In this document: piece by piece, positions 1 to 10,422 of the stretch
How the letters are laid out: each line of letters opens with the position of its first letter
How positions within the stretch are numbered: the first letter of the stretch is position 1
Assembly: GCA_023807065.1 (NCBI GenBank)
Contig: JAJJLU010003622.1
Location: 1 to 44,707 of the forward strand
Origin: Isotricha intestinalis
Taxonomy: Eukaryota; Ciliophora; Litostomatea; Vestibuliferida; Isotrichidae
Direction: 5' to 3'
DNA: 44,707 nt
Translations under genes and position numbers: made by a program
The notes under the pieces: model-generated
Databases searched by the model: none
Told to the model about the DNA's origin: nothing
The model's input: only the letters and a program-made list of their open reading frames with translations

Positions 1-120
1 CCATATTTAAAATATAATATTTTTAAAATAATTTATCCCTTTTTTATATTAAATTATATTAATATTATCCCTATTTTTATTTTACATATATTATTAAATT
101 TTATAATTTTATTATATAGT

Positions 121-570
121 CCGCGGAGAGGACGCCCTACGAACATTTTTTCATCCGCTATCAATTTTTTTAAATAATATATCTTAATGAACTGTTTTCC
201 AAAAGACATGATTAAAAATACAATGCGGGAAATTCTTTCCAACATAGAAACAAATATGATTGGAGATCCAAGGTAAGAAGAAATTGAAGAAGCAAAACTA
301 AACCATACACAGGCTAAACGCAGAACCAGTTTTGATGAGCAGCTTAAAGAAATGCCGGAGAAGCTGCAGGCTAGAGAAGTTGTAATCTGAACTCCCTTCT
401 TTCTGAAGACGAATCAGTATGGGAACTTATGGCAGGCGATGCAAAGGAAGTTGAAAGCGGACAGCACATTCAACATCTTTTTGTAAAAACCCAAATATTC
501 AAAACAGGATTCAAGCCTGATCATAATTACAGACCGCAGAGTTTATCATTTCAGTCTTCACTCTTTTGCA
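121..570. other. G+C-rich island with bacterial-like coding remnants
   Basis: Base composition changes sharply here: G/C-bearing codons such as GCC-, CAG-, CTG- and CGC-rich stretches appear, unlike anything else in the window. On the + strand around 280-390 one frame reads EIEEAKLNHTQAKRR followed by SFDEQLKEMPEKLQ. Another frame, around 408-460, reads SEDESVWELMAGDAKEV. The order and spacing resemble the region before and at the start of the zinc-ribbon of IS66-family transposases (a FDEQLK-x-P stretch, then an acidic loop before paired Cys), but the cysteines are absent and stops and frameshifts intervene. It may be a decayed bacterial insertion sequence, transferred DNA, or a chimeric contig end. 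The family assignment is tentative; the compositional break is seen directly. Confidence 0.4.
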
Positions 571-596
571 GATACTCACATGTCAATGCTAAAGTT

Positions 597-1053
597 TACC
601 CAAAATATTGTGATACAAAACAAATATATAAAATCTCAAATTTTGTAAATTTACCAAAGGTGTAAAGATAAAAAAAAATTTATTTAAAAAATCGAAATTC
701 AATTAAAATTGATAGTGAAAACAAGAAAGGAGTAGTTAAGTAATCAGTTGATTTCTTATTATGAATAAACTCAAAGACTTATAAATGGTGGAAGCGAATT
801 ATTTTTATTTAATAGATATTTCCATAGTAAATTCATATATATTATTTAAAAAAAATAATAATTCATCTTCAATAACACAAAAAAATTTAAGACTTGAAAT
901 AGTAAGAGCTATTATGAAAAAATATAATAAAATTAAATTAAAATTCTTCTAAGGTAAGTTACCTTGAGGAGAAAAATTATTTCAACTTTGAGGTGGAATT
1001 CACGCTCCATTTGTTAATACCAAATGTTTCTTTAATATATATAATTTTGAATT
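597..1053 (+). pseudogene. Decayed piggyBac-type (DDE_Tnp_1_7) transposase fragment
   Basis: Read across three frames, this stretch gives the C-terminal half of a piggyBac transposase in the right order. DTKQIYKISNFVNL at about 613-654 corresponds to the W.D.K.V..LSN segment. KKGVVK, then NQLISYYE, correspond to the GGVD..DQL.SYY signature. SKTYKWWKR (about 769-798) matches the R.TKKWWKK motif. YLIDISIVNSYILFK (about 804-848) matches the FFHLLD.A.VNAYILYK helix, followed by LRLEIVRAIM. Several in-frame TAA, TAG and TGA codons and at least two frame changes show it is dead. No terminal inverted repeats or TTAA target duplication were found. Family recognition is by motif order from knowledge; no search was run. 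Confidence 0.78.
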
Positions 1054-1509
1054 TTTAATTTATCATAATAATTAATAAATTTATTTTGATTATGTTATTA
1101 ATTAAAAAATATTAAAATCATATTTTAAAATTTAAATTAGATAAAAATTTAATTTAAAAAAAAAAGTCATAAAAAATAGAAAAATTAAAGCAAAATATTA
1201 AAAATAAAAATAAATAAAAAAATAAGGAATTAAATAAAAAAATTATTAACAGTCAAAGAATTGAACTTCCCTATTCCTATTTTCAACAATAATTAAACGA
1301 ATAAACTAACAAAAAATATGAAAATTTTCATTTTATAAAAAATATATATAATATTTATATTTATAACATATTAAATCTTTTCCAGAAAAAAAATCATATC
1401 ATTTTCATAATATATTCTATATATTTATAAAAAAATAAAATAAATTTTAAAAGAAAAAACATAAATAATCCATATTTAAAACTTACTATTTAATTTAATT
1501 TATATATTA
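1054..1509. other. Intergenic, no gene seen
   Basis: Very A/T-rich sequence between the transposase relic and the HECT ligase gene. No reading frame, RNA gene or repeat could be supported. The promoter and 5' leader of the downstream gene presumably lie at its right end. Confidence 0.5.
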
Positions 1510-4500
1510 ATGGAAAAAAAACCTGATAAAAATCAAACAGATAATAACAAAGAAGAAAACAAAATTTCAAAAGAAAAAGAATTTGAAATTGAAAATCAAT
1601 TAGATATTAAAGAAGATAATTATGATGATATTTCATTTAAAGACAACAATTCACAATATTCTTCAAAAAAAAGGAATAGAAATGACTCTATTAATTCTTT
1701 TCCTTTCCTTGAAGAAATTGAAGAATTTAATTTATTCAAAAATAAACCTTTAGAAAAACCAAAAAAAAATCTAAAGTTAAAAACTATACAACACAGAACA
1801 CATAAAACAAAAATAAAAAGTAAATTAAATTTCCTTAAAAAACTTTTAAAAAAAGCACAATTTCCATTTTATTTATTTTCCTTCCAAATATTCTCCTTTT
1901 TTTTATAAATTTAAATATTAACTATTATATAATTTATAGGAATGAAAACTTCATCATTTCCAAAATTTTTTAATATGGGAAATTCTTCAATAATAAAGAA
2001 AGCTTTAGAAGAATTTAAATCAAATGATGAAATGAGAATATTATCAGAACTAAATAATTTATGTTCAGAATTATCAATGGCAAGTGATAAAATTGGAGAA
2101 GATATTAAAATTGTAGATTTAATTAAAGAATTAATAAATTTATTAGATAAATTTCCATTTATTCCTGAGATTTCTATAATGTCACTTAATTGTATAAATT
2201 ATTTATTAGATATAAATCCAAACTCAACAAGTTCAATAATCAAGTTTAATGGAGTCCAAAAAATTGTTTTAATGTCAAATAATGTTGAATCAATTGATGG
2301 TGTTGAAAGTGCTATAAAAGCAATTGAAAAAATGTCATATGAAAATCCTTATGTTTTAGTTGAAAAAAATGCTTTTTTGAATATATTATCATTTATTGAT
2401 TTTTTTGATCTTCCTCTTAGAAAAACAGCTTTAAAAGCTTGTGTAAATATGAGTAAAAAAGGAAATAATTTCGAATTTTTTAAAAACCATATTGAAGGTG
2501 CTATTCCTAATTTAACTAATTTATCTAGATTAAATGGTAATTCTGATATAGAAAAAAATATTGTGGATTTAGCTATTCAATGTTTTTATAATATTATTAT
2601 TGGAATTAAAAATTATGGTTATTCTCTTAATTATAATGCGTTTAGCAATGAAATTATTAAATATGGTTTGCTTAATGTTTTATTGGAAAATTTTATTAAA
2701 TTTATTAATTATGATTTTGATATTGAAAACAATAAAAATTCTTATATAAGTAATTTTAGTGTTAATGTTGATACAATTAAAAATATTTTAAAAATTTTTG
2801 AAACACTTTGTTGTATGTCTGATAATATTACAAATTTATTACTTAATCAAAATATGTTAGAAATGATTCATAAAGTTATAAAAAATGAAATTAATTATAC
2901 AAAAAATGATGGTTCAAAAGTAAATACTTCAAATACACATTCTTTATTTAATGAACTATTTAATCTATTAGCTTCATTTTTTCCTTCTCAAATAAATAAA
3001 GATAATATTGGAACTATAAAAACAAAAATAATGTCAGATGAAAACAAACATTTTTATAAATTTTTCAGTGAAAATATATTAAGTTTATTGATTGATAATA
3101 TATTAAATATTTCATCAAGTTCAACAACTTTAGGAGTAATTAAAATAATAAATATGTATTGTGCAAATTCATCTTTAGATTATATCAAAAAACATATAAA
3201 TAATAACACTTTATCAAGTATAATTAGTAAAATGCTAGATTCTAGAGATTCATCTTATATAATTGAAGTTTTATCTTTAGTAAATTTAATTATGAGTAGA
3301 ATTCCAGAATATTTTGTAATTTCATTTTTAAGAGATGGAGTTGTTGAAAATATTTCTAAATTAGAGAATGTTTCTGAAAGTTCTTTATATATTACAAATG
3401 ATATAAATATAAATAGAATACCTAATAAATTTGATATTAAAATAGAAAATATTAATGAAGATAATGAAAAGAAAATTGTTAATTTAATTAGAATAAATTC
3501 AAATAATATCATGAAAAACTTCTTTAATAAGAATAATATTAAACAATTGATACAAAAAAGTAATTCAAATATTAACCCAATTCAAATTATGAATCAATTA
3601 AATGACTATTCATCTATATTAAAAGACAATCAAAAGATAGATGAACAATTAATTTCTAATATAATTAACTTATTAATTGAAAATGAATGTACTTTTTTTG
3701 AAATTGAAAAATCTGGAATTATATTAAATTTAGCTTATTATTTTGATAATAATTTTTTAACAAATTATCAAACTATTGAAGAAAGTAACACAACAACAAA
3801 AGTGACTTTATGTGGGAATTATAATAGAGATATTATTCATAGAATTCAAACTTTATATAAAATTTTAAAATTTAATGAAAATGAAGAAGGAAATATAGAA
3901 AAATTTATTAAATTACTTCAAAGATGTATTTCATCAATGAATTGTTTCAAACTTTTATTAAATGATTATTATAATAACATGAAAAATGCAACTTCTTTAT
4001 TTTTATCTGCGTTTAATGGTTCAATTCCTTCAAAATTACATTCAAAAAAAATTAAATTTAAATTAAATTATAATGAAGCTCATAATCAAATTGTGATATC
4101 AAAAGAAGTAAACTTAAATAATAACTTTAAACAATTAATTGATTTATTAAATAAGAAAAAATGTCATAGATTATATTTTGAAACTAAATCCAAAATTGAA
4201 GATATTAAAAAAGCAATTTTTGATTTACCAAATAATATTAATTTAAATTTTGATGATGAATTTATTGATGATTATGAAGAAGATAATGATTATTTCCAAG
4301 AAATTTTTAAATATTTTATACAAAAAGACTCAAATGATAACAATCCAGAAAATAATGTTTTTGAAGTAACAGAAAATTTCATGCAAAAAATTGCAGAAAG
4401 AAGAATAGAAAGACCAAATAGAGATAAACATGAAGATTTAGAAATGGAAAAAATAAATTTTGAATATAAAAAAGATATTCAAAAATTTGATGTTGATAAT

Positions 4501-6348
4501 TTAATGAAAAATTATGATTTATTATTATATATAGTTACGGGAGAAGGTGAAATCTTCAAAATGAAACCAAATTTGACTTTAAGTGAATTTTTAATTGATG
4601 CAAAAAAAAATCTTAAAAAACCAGATTTTAAAAATTTTTGTTTTGATTTCATTATAAATTTCTCATTTATAGAAAGAAAAAATATTGAAATAAATTTACC
4701 TAAAAGAGAAAATCAATTCACAATTTCAAAAGAAACATCTTTTAATTTAAATTCAGAAAATCAAGAAAATTTCCTTTTAGAAAATTATCTTTTTGAAAAA
4801 TATTATTATACAAACATAATAAACAACAATGCATTATATAATATAAAAAGAGCATCACCTTTTTTTTATTTATTATCATTAATTCACTTATCATCAAATT
4901 TCTTTTCTAATTTATTTAAAGTGCAAAAAATAAAATTAACAAACTTTGAAAATTCTAAAATGACATCTTTATTATCAAAACAAATAAAAGATCCATATGC
5001 AATAACAAGTAAATCAATTCCTTCATGGTGTACAGAAATAAATAATAATTATCCTTTTTTTACTTCTTTCAGTAGTAGGTATTTATTATTTAAAGTTACT
5101 GCATTTGATAAAAAAAGATCAATGACAAATTTATATATTTTCCTTAGGAATTTCTTAGGAGAAAATATTTTTGAAGATAAATCAATGAATAATTTAATTA
5201 CAAATTTAAATAGGAAAAAATATAAAATTAATAGAAATAAAATATTAACCGATTCACTTAATTTAATGAATAATTTAGGGAATTATAATGGTTATATTGA
5301 ATTTGAATATGAAAATGAAACTGGAACTGGAATGGGACCAACATTAGAATTTTATTCTTTATTTGCAAAAGAAATCATTGAAAATAATAAAAATATTTGG
5401 TATAAAACTGAAGATTATTCTTTATTTCCACTTCCTTTAATTAATAATGAAAATGATAAAGATAAAATTAAAGATTTATTTAAAGTTATTGGTTATGTAA
5501 TTGCAAGAGCATTATATGATGATAGATTAATTGATATTCCTTTAAATTCTCTTTTTTGGGATTTAGTTTTAGATAGACCAATTAATTTAAAATCTATTGA
5601 AAAAATTGATAAAAATATTTCTGATTTTTTAATTAAAATTTATAATTCTAAAAGAAATTCAAAAATTGGAGAAAAAATTTTAATAGATAATCAAAAAATT
5701 GAATCTTTAGATATTTATTTTAATTGTCCTTGGGATGGGACTATAGAATTGAAAAAAAATAGTAAAAATACAATATTAAATGATAATAACATAGATGAAT
5801 ATATTAATTTAGTTTTTAATAATTTATTAATAGAAGGTCAAAGAGAAATAATAAAATCTTTTAAAGAAGGATTCAACATAGTTTTTGACATAAATTTATT
5901 AAAATCTTTTTCTTCAGAAGAAATAGAATATTATATATGTGGAAATGAAATTTCAGAAAAAAATACAAATGATGATATATGGTCTTATGATAATTTAACA
6001 TTAAATATAATTCCAATGCATGGATATAATAAGAATAGTTTAATATATAAAGGATTAATTGATATTCTTCAAAATATGAGTAAAACAGAAAGAAAAATGT
6101 TTTTATTATTTGTTACTGGAAGTCCAAGATTACCAATTGGAGGATTTAAAAATTTATATCCTAAATTAACTGTTGTTCAATCACAAAATTCAAATTTTAA
6201 TGAATTTGTTAATCCTGATTTACATTTACCTTCTGTTATGACTTGTCAAAATTATTTAAAAATTCCTAATTATTCTTCTGTTGATGTTCTTAAAATTAAA
6301 TTAAATATTGCTATTGAAGAAGGAGGTAATGCTTTTCACTTAAGTTAA
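1510..6348 (+). CDS. UFD4/TRIP12-like: HECT-type E3 ubiquitin ligase, UFD4/TRIP12 class
   Basis: Two reading frames (1510-1819 and 1940-6348) join across a probable 120-nt intron (GTAAAT...TTATAG, 1820-1939), giving about 1572 residues, close to yeast Ufd4 in size. The first 104 residues are charged and disordered. Armadillo-like helices follow (KKALEEF...ILSELNNLCSELSMA and onward to about residue 400), as in TRIP12. The HECT domain fills the last ~390 residues, with YENETGTGMGPTLEFYSLF near residue 1230 and LPSVMTCQNYLKIPNYSS at the end. The catalytic Cys is about residue 1539 (codon 6244-6246), 33 residues before the FHLS terminus, which is typical of this class. The family makes ubiquitin chains on ubiquitin-fusion and N-degron substrates. 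The weak point is the first intron: translation could alternatively start at the ATG at 1942. Confidence 0.9.
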
Positions 6349-6665
6349 ATTATTAAATTTAGTTTATTTTATATTTTATTTTTTTATTCATATAAATTTT
6401 AAAAAACTTATTACTTGTTTTATAAAAATAAAAAAATTTTTAAGCATGATTAACTTATAAATGATTTAATTAATCATTTTTTTATAAGTAATAATATATT
6501 AATAATCTTCTTTTTCACTTTCATTTTATTATCATCTTCATTTCATTTTTTGATAAATAATAATTATGATAAATCTGTAATCAATGAAGTTTTTTAATAA
6601 TTCTGATTTACCTATTTAAATGATAATTTTTTTATAATCTATTGAAATAATTTTAATATTTAAAA
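6349..6665. other. Intergenic spacer with nested inverted repeats
   Basis: No coding frame. It separates two tandem + strand genes and contains the inverted repeat listed separately. The end of the HECT transcript and the promoter of the LSM14-like gene must both lie here. Confidence 0.5.
6408..6494. repeat. Nested imperfect inverted repeat
   Basis: TTATTACTT at 6408-6416 is the exact reverse complement of AAGTAATAA at 6486-6494. Inside it, TGATTAA at 6447-6453 pairs with TTAATCA at 6470-6476, and AATGATT with AATCATT nearer the loop. It could form a cruciform or an RNA hairpin in the 3' region of the HECT gene, or be a remnant of a tiny inverted-repeat element. Such palindromes also arise by chance in A/T-rich DNA. 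Confidence 0.35.
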
Positions 6666-7409
6666 ATGAATAAAACAGAAAATAAACAAGTTATTGTAGA
6701 TTTATTTAATGGAGATAAAGTTTTAGGAACTTTAATAGAAGTAGATAAAATAAATTTAAAAATGATTTTAGAAAAGGTAACAAGGAAGAAAAATGGAGAA
6801 GAAGAAAAATTAGATAAATTAGAAATAAATAAATCAGATATTAAAGAATTAAAACTTGTAAATTACGAAATAAAAAAAGAAGAAATTCAAAAAAATATAA
6901 ATGCAATTCCAGAAAATAAAATTCCTCAAAAAGAAGAAATAGGAGAAAAAGCATATGATAAAAATGAATCATTTTTTGATAAATTAACATCAATGACTCA
7001 TCCAGAAGCAAAACAAGAATCAAATAATTATAACCAAAAAAATAAAGATACTTTTAATTTAATTGAAGATAAAAACAATCAAATATTTAAAAAGAATAAT
7101 TATTATAATAATAGTAGAGGAAGAGGAAATAAAAATCATAATAATAGAGGAAGAGGAAATTATAATAATAATAGAGGATTATATAATAATAGAGGAAATT
7201 ATAAAAATTATAGAGGAAGAGGACAAAGAGGAAGAAAAAATTACAATAATTATTATAATAATAATTTCTTTGGTAATTATAGCAATAATAATAATGATAA
7301 ATTTGATAATAATGAGAATAATGATAATAAAAAAAATAATGATTTAAAACCTTATATCCCTGAAGGAGATATTAAACCTGAAATAGAAAAAAATATTAAT
7401 GATTGTTAA
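6666..7409 (+). CDS. LSM14-like: LSM14/Scd6/RAP55-like mRNP protein
   Basis: A 247-residue protein with the LSM14/Scd6 domain order. A divergent LSm-like fold comes first (residues 8-66: VIVDLFNGDKVLGTLIEVD ... SDIKELKLVN). It is followed by an FFD box, YDKNESFFDKLTS (residues 97-109), then a TFG-box-like KDTFNLIED (128-135). After these comes an RGG-type tail (150-215) rich in RGRG, RGN and poly-Asn. Family members bind Dhh1/DDX6 and eIF4G and act in translational repression and P-bodies. The LSm part is weakly conserved; the FFD box and arginine-glycine tail carry the assignment. The gene is intron-less, starts at the first ATG and ends in TAA. The repeated AGAGGAAGAGGA units are the DNA source of the RGRG repeats. 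Confidence 0.72.
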   Translation: MNKTENKQVIVDLFNGDKVLGTLIEVDKINLKMILEKVTRKKNGEEEKLDKLEINKSDIKELKLVNYEIKKEEIQKNINAIPENKIPQKEEIGEKAYDKNESFFDKLTSMTHPEAKQESNNYNQKNKDTFNLIEDKNNQIFKKNNYYNNSRGRGNKNHNNRGRGNYNNNRGLYNNRGNYKNYRGRGQRGRKNYNNYYNNNFFGNYSNNNNDKFDNNENNDNKKNNDLKPYIPEGDIKPEIEKNINDC

Positions 7410-7638
7410 AAATTATATTAGTTATATTAAATAAAAATAATAAATATTATTAATATAAAAATTAAAAATAATAAATAATTTAGTATTTTATAGTATAAAA
7501 ATTAAAGGCATAACAAATTAAAATAATTAAAAAATAATTTTTTTGAATTTAAAGTAAAAACAGAAAAAGACAAATTATCTTATTTTTAAGTGGGCTAATA
7601 TTTAAAAAATATTAAAAAAGCTAGTAATAAAAAAACTT

Positions 7639-8898
7639 TTAGAATCTTCTTTTGCAAATATCATTAAAAGCATGCATAGCTTGAACAGGGGAATGTTTAC
7701 TTGAACAGAAATTAGCAATATGTTTCATAAATTTAAAATCTCTATCAATTTCCATTCCACAAGCATTTTCATAATATTTTACACTTCTTCTATAACATTC
7801 AAAATCAATTTTAGCATTATCTTCCATTTTACCTAATTTAAAGAATTTATTAAATATTTCAAAGATTTTTTGAACTCTAGCTTCAGCGGCAACTTCTTTA
7901 TAAAAGTTCATTTGATCTTCTAAATCATTTGTTTGTTCAGCTAAATTTTTAAGATAATATAATCTCATATTTTCATTATTAACTCTAACATGATTATTTT
8001 CTTCAAGACTTCTAAAACCAGGAACGTAACTTAAAATTTTTTTTAAAAATCCACTGCTTTTCCTTTGTCCTTGATAATCAATAAGAAGATCACTTCCAAT
8101 AGAAGTATCACCATATAATTGAACATGGCTTTTAACAGTATTTTTCTTAACAGTTTCATATTGTTCTTGAAGAGTTTCTTTATATAAATCAGCAGCATCA
8201 GTATCTTCCATCCATTTAACAGAGTATTCATCTCCAAGACAAGAACCAATTAAAGTTCCATTTACTTTAGCTTCACTACCACAATAATAAGCCCATGAAC
8301 TTTCACTTGGATTAGCAGCAGTAGTAGCCCAAATATTTATATTATCAGGTAATTTTTCATTGAACATTGAACCACTTTCACAAGCTTCTAAATAGAAAAC
8401 TAATCTCTTATACATTTTCTTATCATACATAGTTTGTAAAGCAGCATTTAATTTATCAGCATATAAATATTCTGATGGGAAAGCAATTAATCCAACTCCA
8501 CCATGATCAGAGAAATAGATAAAGACATTGTCTTCAGATGTGGATTGAAGAACCTTACCACCTGCAGTCTCTGCATCACCTGTAATGGCGGCAACAAATT
8601 TAGCAGGAGTTACATTGCTACCTGAATAGTCAATGACTACTCCTGCATAAACGTCTTCTCCATCTGGTTTGTTGAATACCAATCCTGGGAAAGGATTACG
8701 TCTGTTGTTAGCAATGTCATCATAGGCAAAGGTTATTATGTTTGATTCAGGAATTCCATTGTTTCTGAGGATGTGGTATGCGTGGAATATGTCTGATTGA
8801 TGACGGTAGTTACTATATGTGTTTGATCCTGCTACCAATACTCCCCAGTTTGCACAAGAAATTGTTGCTAAAATGCATAGGAAAAGGAATTTGTTCAT
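7639..8898 (-). CDS. LGMN: Legumain (asparaginyl endopeptidase, peptidase C13)
   Basis: A 419-residue secreted or lysosomal cysteine protease. Residues 1-16 form a signal peptide (MNKFLFLCILATISCA), followed directly by the mature start NWGVLVAGSN. The catalytic dyad is His132 in FIYFSDHGG and Cys173 in YLEACESGSMF. Conserved legumain stretches NYRHQSD, YDDIA, PDNINIWATTAANPSESS and YSVKWMEDTD are all present. About 150 residues follow the protease core, ending FNDICKRRF; these correspond to the C-terminal prodomain of legumain, so the enzyme is full-length and probably made as a zymogen. It cleaves after Asn/Asp in acidic vacuoles. The 5' third of the gene (about 8550-8898) is richer in G and C codons than its neighbours, which may reflect codon bias of a strongly expressed gene. 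Divergent from IFT20, sharing a 240-base upstream region. Confidence 0.97.
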   Translation of the reverse strand: MNKFLFLCILATISCANWGVLVAGSNTYSNYRHQSDIFHAYHILRNNGIPESNIITFAYDDIANNRRNPFPGLVFNKPDGEDVYAGVVIDYSGSNVTPAKFVAAITGDAETAGGKVLQSTSEDNVFIYFSDHGGVGLIAFPSEYLYADKLNAALQTMYDKKMYKRLVFYLEACESGSMFNEKLPDNINIWATTAANPSESSWAYYCGSEAKVNGTLIGSCLGDEYSVKWMEDTDAADLYKETLQEQYETVKKNTVKSHVQLYGDTSIGSDLLIDYQGQRKSSGFLKKILSYVPGFRSLEENNHVRVNNENMRLYYLKNLAEQTNDLEDQMNFYKEVAAEARVQKIFEIFNKFFKLGKMEDNAKIDFECYRRSVKYYENACGMEIDRDFKFMKHIANFCSSKHSPVQAMHAFNDICKRRF

Positions 8899-9138
8899 TT
8901 TTTTTTATTAATATGTTTTTTTTAATTTTTTGGGTTTTATAATTTTTGATTTTAAAAGATATCTTTTGAGGTAAAATTCATTATTTTTTATTATTTTTTT
9001 AGTTTTTTTTAGGGAAGTTTTTATTGTTTATTTTTTATATTATATATATTAAAATATAATAGGTTATATAAATATTATTAATTTAATATTATATATTTTT
9101 TTCATAAAAAGAATTATTTAAGTTATCTTATATTAAAA

Positions 9139-9554
9139 ATGAAAGACCTTGATATTACTATTGATGATAATAATAGTATTAGAGTATTACCTATTGAAAA
9201 ATATACTGCTTCTCAAAAATTAAAAGGTGAATCAACAAAATTTGTTTCAAGTAAGAAATATTAAATAATTAAATAGAAATAATTCAATTTAATGATTTAA
9301 TCAAATCATTAAATGATGTGATTGATAAACATTCAAAAGTTATTGAAAATGAAAAATTAAAAGCTTTAGGAAAAAGAAATCAATTATATGAAGAAATTGA
9401 ATCAAGAGAAAAAAGAGAACAAGAATTAAAAGTTTTAATAAGAGAAAAAAGAGAAGAATTAGAAAGATTAAAAAGTCAAAGTGATTCATTATTAAAAATA
9501 GAACAAGAACAAAAAATGGTAATAGAAAAATTAAGTAATAATGAAGAACAATAA
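9139..9554 (+). CDS. IFT20: Intraflagellar transport protein IFT20
   Basis: Two exons (9139-9250 and 9277-9554) joined across a 26-nt intron (GTAAGA...AAATAG) give 129 residues, nearly the length of animal IFT20 (132). The spliced protein is a single coiled coil. It has the short N-terminal NSIRVLP segment, then IIQFNDLIKSLNDVIDKHSK, then the family hallmark VIENEKLKALGKRN, and a Glu/Lys/Arg heptad-rich C-terminal half. IFT20 is part of the IFT-B complex and carries membrane proteins from the Golgi to the cilium. The first exon (37 residues) encodes the less conserved N-terminus. The gene converges on DNAAF6, with only about 115 bases between the stop codons. Confidence 0.92.
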
Positions 9555-9670
9555 TAAAAAACCAAAAAAAAAATATTTATAAAAAAATAAATTTTTATAT
9601 TTCAATTATTATAAAATTTCAAAATTATAATACTTTTAAAAAATAAAAATTTAAAAGAAAAACAAATATT

Positions 9671-10285
9671 TTATTTCTTTTCTTCTCCAACTAATTCATC
9701 TAAAATATTTTTTTTCTTAATGAAAAAAGTTAATAAAAGCAAACCTTTATTTTTATCCCATTTAGCTTCAGTTTTATCTTTAAAAACTTTATATTGTAAA
9801 ATATGATTAAGTAAATATTGAGGAGTAGTTAAATGTACACTTTGTTCTTTAACTTCTAATCCAATTTCTTTTAAATTAGTGTTAGGTAAATAAACTTTCA
9901 TTAATAATTGATCACATGAATTTGAAGAAATATCTTTATCAGATAAACCTAAATAAATATCTTCTGTTCCTACATTTTGTTTATATAATATTTCAAACTT
10001 TGGTTTTGGTCTATCATCTTCTTCAAATTTTTCTTCTTTAAAATCTTTTTCAGTCCAAATTTCATTTTTTGGTTTTGTTAATATTCTATGATTATATTTT
10101 GCTTCTATTTTCGTGTTTGGAGGTGCTATTTCTTTTTTTTCTTTTCCATTTATATTTCCTGGATTTAATGTTGATTTTGTCTCATTTGAATAAAATTGAT
10201 TTTCATCAACATCATCATTTTCTGTTCCATTTAATAAATTACTTAAACTTTGAATATCTCCTAATGAAAATCCTGTTTCTGACAT
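9671..10285 (-). CDS. DNAAF6: Dynein axonemal assembly factor 6 (PIH1D3/Twister)
   Basis: A 204-residue protein covering the whole length expected of PIH1D3. Residues 1-70 are loosely conserved. Then comes the signature NEIWTEKDF (74-82), a DRPKPKFEILYKQNVGTEDIYLGL segment (91-114), and a CS/p23-like beta domain to about residue 192, with SCDQLLMKVYLPNT, LTTPQYLLNH and AKWDKNKGLLLLTF. The family works with HSP90/HSP70 to pre-assemble axonemal dynein arms in the cytoplasm, so its presence predicts motile cilia with dynein arms. No intron is needed. It lies next to IFT20 in convergent orientation. Confidence 0.92.
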   Translation of the reverse strand: MSETGFSLGDIQSLSNLLNGTENDDVDENQFYSNETKSTLNPGNINGKEKKEIAPPNTKIEAKYNHRILTKPKNEIWTEKDFKEEKFEEDDRPKPKFEILYKQNVGTEDIYLGLSDKDISSNSCDQLLMKVYLPNTNLKEIGLEVKEQSVHLTTPQYLLNHILQYKVFKDKTEAKWDKNKGLLLLTFFIKKKNILDELVGEEKK

Positions 10286-10422
10286 TTTAATATATTTGTT
10301 TAAATATTTTTATTTTGTTTAAAGAGTTTTAAATTTATATTTATTTTTTTTTCATTTATAAATTATTTCAAATAAAGAAAATTGATTTTTCAATGAAATT
10401 ATTATTTTATTTGAAAAAAAAA

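Noticed and set aside
1250..1300. tRNA T-arm-like GTTCAATTC on the minus strand
   Set aside because: No matching acceptor stem, D-arm or anticodon stem could be drawn around it.
6560..6620. ATGATAA and CTGA spaced like boxes C and D of a snoRNA
   Set aside because: Box C is imperfect, the terminal stem is weak and the region is A/T-rich, so chance is likely.
7063..7347. Overlapping Ile/Glu-rich frame inside the LSM14-like gene
   Set aside because: It is the shifted reading of AAT/AGA repeats in the RG/Asn tail.
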